Part shown: positions 56,810 through 64,000 of the stretch, piece by piece
Numbering within the stretch: position 1 is the first letter of the stretch
Layout: each line of letters starts with the position of its first letter
Assembly (NCBI GenBank): GCA_016801845.1
Contig: CM028914.1
Location: forward strand, 12,235,772-12,299,771
DNA length: 64,000 nucleotides
Origin: Polydactylus sextarius
Lineage: Eukaryota > Chordata > Actinopteri > Polynemidae
Direction: 5' to 3'
Position numbers and translations under genes: made by a program
The notes under the pieces: generated by a model
Told to the model about the DNA's origin: nothing
Database searches by the model: none
Seen by the model: only the letters and a program-made list of their open reading frames with translations

Positions 56810-57312
56810 CAGCCTGTCAGGCTGTGTAGGGTGCACTGCAGAGGTGAACGTTTCTCCACTTAGGAAAATGCTGATGAGCAGCCGTGGATTTCCAAAACTT
56901 TTTATCCTGGGACGAGCTACTTTCTGAATAATCTTAAGAGACAAACAGGAGCTGGAGCAGCACAAACTGTTTACCTGAGGTGGGTCACTCTTCCAACGCA
57001 AACTTGTCAGTAACTTTTTGTGTCACTTTTTTTTTTATAACTTAAATGACTGACATGAGCTGAGTTTTAATGGGCTGAGTTTAGCCCGTTATTATTATTT
57101 CACATAGTAATGACCAGGCTGGTGCTTCATCTGTCCAGCTTATGAATATTACAACCAGAGATCACACAGAAGTGTGTACAGTTTGTGCGGCGGTGTGGAG
57201 GGGAGGGCGCATTAGAATAAACTCAAGATCATTTTCCTGGGTGGCCTGAGTGCTTCATTGTCCTGGTAAAGTTTCAATCCTGTAGGAAAATCAGCTATAT
57301 TTATCATTACAG

Positions 57313-57369
57313 ATATTAAGATGAGCGCAGACACGGTGGAGCAGTCGGAGGCTTCAGCTGAACAGGCAG
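57313..57369 (+). CDS. pou2f3: pou2f3 exon with IKMS segment
   Basis: Acceptor ATTTATCATTACAG, donor GCAG|GTAAGG. Two bases complete a codon, then IKMSADTVEQSEASAEQA. ATG at 57321 may be used as a start. DIKMS at the same place in human POU2F3 supports splicing from an upstream exon. Confidence 0.75.
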
Positions 57370-60300
57370 GTAAGGATGTTTCACTTTTCTTACGGTGTAC
57401 ATAACACCACTGAATCATCTGAACACACAGATAAGTTGAACAGACACAAGTCAGGAAAGTGTTTATTCTGTCACTGCTGCTGAGATGCTGCAGCTCCATA
57501 GAAACACAGTTTATTATTATGATATTTTTATTTGGAAAAAAAGTGAATTTCCTCTTTTTATTTGAATTGTTCTGTTTGAAAGTTGTGGTTTAACCACTTC
57601 AGTGTGAAAAGTAAGTTATGTGAAATTAACTTGTGTGTCCATTCATAGTGTTAGAAAGTTGTTTTGAAAAATCACCATAATGTAAACCTTTATCTTGGTT
57701 ATCTAATAGGATATTTGTTGGCTCAAATGTATGATAATATACTTTATGAACATTTCATTGTGGTTTTATCTCTTTGCTGCTGTAATTTCTATCATGTTTT
57801 AGAAATATCTAGTAAAACTTTTCAACCTGATTTTGCTAGAAACAAGAAATTTTATCACATACTGGTCCATATAAGGATGCTCAATGTGGCATAAATAAAA
57901 GTTAAGCGGGCAACATTTTCACTAGCTCCAGTTTCACAGGGAGCCGTGTTTGTGGGTGTGAGTGTGAGTGTGTGTGTGTGAGTGTGTGTGTGTGTGGCAG
58001 TTGGTTGCTATACCAGGATGCACCTGAGGCTGTTTGCTGAGAAATGTTCGCTGCCCGGGGGCTCGGGACAGCAAGCAGGCACAAAACAAAACCAGGAACC
58101 AGCAACAGAAAATGTGGAACTTTTATTTAAACAATAGTTTGTGTAAGAGAAGTGAAGTGTTAGGTTTCTTGGAAGCGGTGAATGTATGTGTTTTTTTTTT
58201 TTAACTATAAATGATCGTCCAAAGAGTTATACCAGGTGCTGCATTTTCATGAGTCATGTCATGGTCCATTTACAGAGCGTCTGGCTAAAGGACTCATACA
58301 CTCAGATTAATGGAGTTGAATGTAAAACAGTTCCTAAACAATGAAAAACATTCAACTAAACAAAAGCAAATTGTTTTTTCAATGAAAACCTCACTGCTTT
58401 TCACTGGAGCCTCTTTCTTCTGAAGAAGTGGTCCAAACTGTTTTGTGACTGTGATTTTTCAGACATTTTCCCTGAAAATAATTTTTGATGGTGATGTTTT
58501 TTTTTGTCATGAGACCTAATATCATGAGTCCTAAGCAGGCAGTAAATCTCAGAGACAAACTTAAATAAATAAGAACAAAACAATTTGCATGGAGAGATTT
58601 AACAAGAGCGACAAAATCTCAAATTATTTGGTTGAACTGACCCTTTTGAAAATCATGCAGCAGAGAAAAGACACTTTGACTAGATGGTGTGATAATCACA
58701 AGAGGAATGTTTGAGGTCAGGACTTTGCAACCTGGTTTCCTAAAAGTTATGTTTACATATATTTTTCAGGGTAACTTAGTTGATTTTGTTCAGTCACTGT
58801 AAGTTGAGGTGGATAGTGACCACATAGAATCAAAGGTTATATGTCTTTGTATGGTTACATTTAGACAACAAAAGCACAAGAAAAATGGTTAAATGTTAGG
58901 TAAAGCTAATAGTTAATAACATTATCAAATTCAGTTTTAGTCACTTTTGACTGTGACTGTGACTTTAAACTGTAACTAAACCATCTGAATCAACTGCAGT
59001 CAGAGTCTGATCAGGCTTCATGAAATTGTTCAGTGCCAATTCAACAAGGAAAACAAACACACTTGACATTTTACAGAAGCATTCAGTGTTTCGTGACTTT
59101 GCAGGTACATCGCTAAACACACCTACAAATATTCAAGTTAAATCATCATCGTTGTCACTGATGTTGAATTTGCTTTTTTTTTTTTCTTTTGCAAAGTTTT
59201 TCCTTTGTCCTGTTTTGGTGGTAGTTTAACTTAAGGATGTTAAAGTTATATATACAAGAGAGTTAATTATCAGATTACCTAGAATGATACAGACCCAGTA
59301 CATTTCAGCAGCATCAGAAAAAGCTTCAACAAAAGCTGAAAACTGAAACTGTCATGAAGCAAGGATCTATTGCTATTGTGACTGAATGAATAATAATTAC
59401 AGATCAGATTATTTAACTAGCTCTTCAAATGTTTAGTCAAAGCCTGAACTGTACCTCAACTGAACTCTGGTTCAGTTGAGGTACCTCACAATGTGTAAAA
59501 AAAAACCTATTCATTATATGTGCAAGTCTGCTGGATAATTGCGGTTGTCGTTGTCATGCAACACATAGAGGAAACACAAGCAGCTCACACGTGGGATAAA
59601 TCATGGAAAGTTAGATCAGATCAGAAAACAAATTAATGCTCAAGAAAAATGTGTTACTCTCACTTTATAAAGATTCAAATTACATTCAGATTACATCGTA
59701 ATTTTTAATAAAATTCCTGAAAAGACCAAAATCTACACTGAAGTGATCTTCTTATGTCCTGTCGTGTGTGTTGTTGGTAGTTTATTTCAGTCGTGCCACC
59801 GAGGTACACGAACATTGTTGTACATCTAAAAACTATTAACACACATCAGTGACTCACACTTTTGCACTGACGTGTTTATCACTTTGTCACTTTGAAGGAA
59901 TATGAGTTTGGTTTAGTTTGACCAAATCCCACAGACACCATCCTTCTCCTTTGTTCATTGATCCTCTAATAAAAAGGTTCAGGGTCAGGGTTTGGGTTAG
60001 ACTTCAGCAACTGGACGATTTACTGTTTTGTATGATGTTTGCTGACATGACAAAAATCAATCAACCAGCAACTGCTGAGTTTATTGCATCATGATTTGTT
60101 AGTATAATATAAGGAATACGCAGTAATATTTGTATCTTTTGTAAAAAATGTGAATTATGGAAATTAGTGTATAACCCCAGTGTACAGATTACACTATTAA
60201 TATCTAGTGTGACTTAGGGACACACTGTCTGCGTCTGCGACTGTTCAGACTGCAGAAATGTGATATTCAGCCCTGAAGGCTAACTGAAGTCAAACAGGTG

Positions 60301-60755
60301 ATTGCAACAAAGGGACGTTTTCCCTCCACTCATCCAGTTCACTGGCATTTTGCTCACATGCAAGAGATGGCGTAAAAGATCTAATGACCTGTTTAAATGG
60401 ACTATCAACAAATGACTTTTTGTCTTACATGTCATTTAAAGTATATGTGTGTGTGTGTGAGTGTGTGTGTGTGCGTGTGTCTGTGCAGACAGAGCTCTAA
60501 TACAGGCTCATGCACTCAGAGCTGATTTGCATGTCTTAGTCATTTCCATACTGGAAGTTTGGCTGTGAAGCTGGTTGTGCTGGGGGGGTAGTACCAGAGA
60601 GAGGGTGGTGGTGAGGTGATGTTGCTGGGGAGGAAAGTGTGTGTGTGTGTTAAGTATGTATGTGTGTGTATGTGTGTGTGTGCGTGCATGGTTATAGGTA
60701 TATTTGCATTGTATGTCTCCAGCAGCTCACTGCCTCTCTCTCCCTCTCTCACACA

Positions 60756-60849
<94 letters not shown>

Positions 60850-63451
60850 CCCAAAAGCCCCATTTGACATTCAAATGATGCAAGCTTTATCCAGCACACC
60901 TTTGAACTCTCCTCCTCTATCAGCTCTCTCTCTCTCTGTCCTCTCTACATACACTACATACATAGGAAAACTAACTAAACTTCTTGAAAAGACCAGTTTG
61001 AGGTTTTTTTGTATAGTGATGGAGGAAGTATCATTACACCAAACTGTAAAATACTCCATTACAAGTCAAAATTGGACTTTGCAAACATTTAAACATTAAC
61101 TTTACATATACTTGCAGAAAACATTTAATACATCAAATGTAAGAAAATTCCCCTATTGAGACAAATAGACCCTGTGTTACATCAGTAGATCACTGCACTA
61201 CACTGCATAAATGTGTAAAATGCAAATTGCCTGTGAAGCTAATTTTAAATATTACATGGCTGCAGCTAATGTGGATTAGTTTGGTTACTGGTGTCTTAAT
61301 CAATCAAATAATTGTTTGGGTTTTTTAAAAGCAAAGTGAAAGTATGAACAATTTAATTAAAAGTGATTTTTTTTTTTCCAATTCATTGTTAAGCCTCAAT
61401 CCAGGACTTTAAAATTTGTCTTTCAAACTTCATTCATCATAAATTTTATATGCTTTTTGGTAGTTGGATCTATAATAATTCACATATAATTACATTTACA
61501 TTTTGTATCTTATTTACCATCTACTATCTGCCATCTATGTTTGCTTTATTTAGCTGGATTGTGTTTGTTTTTATTACTTTGCACTGATGTAGCTGGCGCT
61601 TGTGGATAATTCCTGTACATGTTTTATGTCTCTGTCTTCTAATATTTTAAAACCATTTAAGCAATAAATGTTCTTGCGTGCTCTTAGATTTTGTATATTC
61701 ATAACTAAAATTACAAATGCTCAAAAAACAAGGGTCAGATTTTCATGTGTTCTTGATTAATTTTGAATTTTGAATTTTAATTAGACATGCAGAACAGAGT
61801 TTGAAATAGTGAGAGAAAGTTAATTTTAGTGATGAAATGTTATAAACAATGAGTGCTGTATACTAAACAGACTTTATGCTGATGTGATATTTTTATTTGT
61901 TCAAAGGTTCATTTTAATGATCTGAATCTGCTTCTCTCCTCTGACATTTAGAGCAAAACGGGATCAGCTTCACTCGACAAGTGAGTAACAGAATATTTAA
62001 CAATCTCTCCTGGATTTTATGAATGGGCTCTCTGTCATTGGGAGGGAATATAAAGTAACTTTTTCCTGTTAGTTTCCTAGTTTAGACACAGTGATCTCTG
62101 TATCCAAAACAGTGGGCGAAACTCTGATGATGCTTCTTACAGACAAACATGGTCGAATTCACTGTTTAATCCTACACAGAAACTGGGGTAAAGGAAGTAG
62201 CTCAAACATCACTCTCAAACAGCTAATGTATGTTTTATAGTTTTATTTATTATTACATTTTTTAAAGCTCCATAATGTCTTTACATGTAAGTAATGAGGT
62301 GTAAATAATGCATGTGTTGAGGACTATTTTCAGAGTGGATTCTTTCACTTCAGTTTGGTGCTCTAGTGTTGTAGTTTCCAATCAATATTCACAAATCCAA
62401 GTTGAAAGCAGAATTTCTTTTTTATTATTTTTTTTAAAAGACTGATATTCCCTTCTCAGGTTTAGGGAACATGTTCAGGATCATGATATGATCAAATCTT
62501 TAGGCAAATATGTAATTCCATCGTTAGAAAAAAAAAGACTGTGGGTAAATAGTGGATTTGTTGGGTTGACTTTCAGATTAACACACACTTGGTCTTTAAC
62601 ACCAGTGGCTGTGTTCATTATAATGTAAGAACCTGATCCTCAGTGAAACTTTGAGGCTCACTGATGTGTTTTAAATCTGTTTTTACAACAATAGAGCTCA
62701 GTTAAATAAATTAAATTAAATACACCAGGCGTTAGCACACACCAGGCTTTTTTGAGAGGGTGTATTCTTTGGTATACTTAATAACGAAGTTAAGTTGGAA
62801 TATAAACAGCCCAGAGCCGTGTGAATGGTACTAAATGTACTTTAGTGAGTGATGAACCTCAACTGACTTTTAGACAGCTAACATCCTCAGGTTAAATTAC
62901 CTGCTCTCCACACAGATGTCAATAATGACTGCCATATCACCTCAAATAGTTTGCAGCTATTTGGATACTTCTCCAAACATTCTTTGGGCAGTGGAGCACT
63001 TTTTCTTTTAGTGCTCGTGTTTTCAGGAAGTGCCATGGCTTTTAGGTGGGGGTTGGGTGGAGTGGGGTGGGGGGTTATTTGCATACCGGCTTGCCCAAGG
63101 GGAGGGAAACAGTTTATCGTTTTTGGTATAATGTTTAGTGACCAAACTGGTCCTGGAGCCAGTGTACTGGAGTCTGCATGTTTGTACATGCAGACTGTTT
63201 CTATACAGACACACGTGTTGAAAATTGAGTCCATTTTCCACAAAACAACATGTGCCATTTCATCCTCTCACCCCGGCAGATCTTTATTATATATTCTGTC
63301 TGTTGGTCACCGCATTTAACGTTGCATCCTTGTGCTCTCATTGTCTCAGATAAAGACAGAGGACATCAACGACTCGCCTCATTCAACTGCCACACTGAAG
63401 ACATGTCACCTGACTCAGAACTCTCCATTGTCTGGTGGTCAGCTGACCGGG
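57313..63451 (+). CDS. pou2f3: POU class 2 transcription factor, 5' exons, best match POU2F3 (Oct-11/Skn-1a)
   Basis: Three exons: 57313-57369, 61952-61980, 63350-63451, all with matching phases. The joined peptide IKMSADTVEQSEASAEQA + EQNGISFTRQ + IKTEDINDSPHS..KTCHLTQNS parallels human POU2F3, where I recall DIKMSGDVADS, RNGLDFNRQIKTEDLSDS and PCHLSQGP in that order. POU2F2 has a similar but weaker KIKAEDPS segment. The product would bind octamer DNA and in mammals drives tuft/chemosensory and keratinocyte programmes. The POU-specific domain and homeodomain lie beyond the right edge. A start at ATG 57321 is possible; an upstream coding exon as in human was not found. Confidence 0.72.
58583..58590 (-). 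promoter_or_regulatory. Octamer motif in pou2f3 intron
   Basis: ATTTGCAT, an exact octamer on the minus strand. Confidence 0.3.
59451..59484. repeat. Perfect 15-bp inverted repeat
   Basis: GTACCTCAACTGAAC, spacer TCTG, then its exact reverse complement. A tight hairpin in the pou2f3 intron. Confidence 0.85.
60525..60532 (-). promoter_or_regulatory. Octamer motif in pou2f3 intron
   Basis: ATTTGCAT within CTGATTTGCATGTC. Confidence 0.3.
60751..60846. repeat. (AC)n microsatellite, about 96 bp
   Basis: A long uninterrupted AC run preceded by CT-rich sequence, in the pou2f3 intron. Similar in size to the one at 56.63 kb. Confidence 0.97.
61220..61227 (+). promoter_or_regulatory. Octamer motif in pou2f3 intron
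   Basis: ATGCAAAT within AAATGCAAATTGCC. Confidence 0.3.
61952..61980 (+). CDS. pou2f3: pou2f3 short exon (NGISFTRQ)
   Basis: A 29-base exon: acceptor CTGACATTTAG, donor CAA|GTGAGT. It encodes (E)QNGISFTRQ, equal in position to RNGLDFNRQ of human POU2F3. Confidence 0.75.
63077..63084 (-). promoter_or_regulatory. Octamer motif ahead of pou2f3 third readable exon
   Basis: ATTTGCAT within GGTTATTTGCATACC, about 270 bases upstream of the exon at 63350 and next to a G-rich tract. Confidence 0.3.
63350..63451 (+). CDS. pou2f3: pou2f3 exon with IKTED segment
   Basis: 34 whole codons: IKTEDINDSPHSTATLKTCH and LTQNSPLSGGQLTG. Acceptor CATTGTCTCAG, donor CCGGG|GTGAGA. IKTED contains a consensus sumoylation motif (IKxE), also present in the human protein. 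Confidence 0.8.
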
Positions 63452-64000
63452 GTGAGACAAAGCTAAGCCTTTCATCAGCGGCAACATTATACATTTTAGG
63501 TTTAACTTTATGAGGAACGATATAAAAATTTTGCTAAACACCAATACTTTACAGACAGACTGAAAGTTTTTCCCTTTATCAAACTGTTTATTGCCATTTC
63601 TGAAACTCCCACACCCCTTTAGAGACATTATATTGGCCAGGAACTTTATCAAAATAGTTGTATGAGTTGTATGTATTATTATGTCACAAAATCCTTATTA
63701 CAAAATTTTTATTACAGATACATTACACAGAAGCAACATTGCTAAGCAGTGATAGCAAATAAGATTGGTATTTTACAGCATCATACTCACATTTATAGAT
63801 GAATCTACCCAACAATGTATGTAAAAATGTTTTATGATATGATATACAATAATAAAAGACTCAGTGGACTCAGTTTCTGTAATGGAGGATTTTTTTTATA
63901 ATGATAATATAAAGTAAAAAATCTAAATACTGTTCTGTTCCAGTGTTACACTCAGCTAAATTTAACAAACTTAATGCAGGTTTGATCATATGATTGTATG
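63452..64000 (+). other. pou2f3: pou2f3 intron continuing past the window edge
   Basis: AT-rich sequence with no exon signals. Confidence 0.6.

Larger units (their letters stand above)
57370..61951 (+). other. pou2f3: pou2f3 intron (4.6 kb)
   Basis: AT-rich intron with GT/AC arrays (57960-57996, 60440-60480, 60751-60846), a 15-bp perfect hairpin at 59.45 kb and octamers at 58583, 60525 and 61220. No coding exon was recognised. Confidence 0.6.

Noticed and set aside
60540..60899. Open frames reading as VCVCV or HTHTH repeats (also at 2489-2686, 56618-57001, 38468-38689)
   Set aside because: They are direct translations of GT/AC microsatellites, not genes.

Overview
This is vertebrate nuclear DNA, most likely from a teleost fish. 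The genes have spliced exons with GT/AG borders, introns that are short for a vertebrate, many CA/TA/AAT microsatellites and fish-type dispersed repeats. Three genes can be read exon by exon. Most of the window is intron or intergenic DNA. I saw no sign of bacterial, plasmid or phage content, no CRISPR array and no recognisable rRNA or tRNA gene.

Layout: (1) 24-297 holds two possible terminal exons of an unidentified plus-strand gene around a 72-base intron. (2) 298-19328 has no exon I can support; it is probably the long first intron and/or upstream region of ppm1e, with old dispersed repeats and one promoter-like patch near 15.75-15.96 kb. (3) 19329-25383 (+) carries six exons of ppm1e, a PP2C-family Ser/Thr phosphatase (POPX1); its N-terminal exon was not found. 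(4) 25384-37402 is the gap between two convergent genes. (5) 37403-54011 (-) is a complete trim37 coding region in 24 coding exons, with a 5'UTR exon near 55.44-55.6 kb. TRIM37 is a RING / B-box / coiled-coil / MATH E3 ubiquitin ligase. (6) 57313-63451 (+) carries three 5' coding exons of a POU class 2 factor, best matched to pou2f3; the POU domain lies beyond the window.

Phase bookkeeping gives the strongest observation. All trim37 exon junctions are phase-consistent and predict a protein of about 958 residues (human TRIM37 is 964), except that exon 16 is 193 bases instead of 192. One extra base in a CCC run creates an in-frame TGA at codon 457, while the reading frame downstream is still conserved. 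This is either an assembly or sequencing error or a real truncating allele. Other points of interest are a GYNNGY tandem donor in trim37 exon 21, five octamer (ATGCAAAT) sites concentrated around pou2f3, the head-to-head trim37/pou2f3 arrangement (the two are on different human chromosomes), an acidic expansion in the ppm1e tail, and several MITE-like or perfect hairpins.

I found no operon-like or novel multi-gene system. The three genes are separate eukaryotic loci. Exon coordinates were derived by hand from splice signals, reading phase and remembered human protein sequences; UTR ends and transcription starts are approximate.
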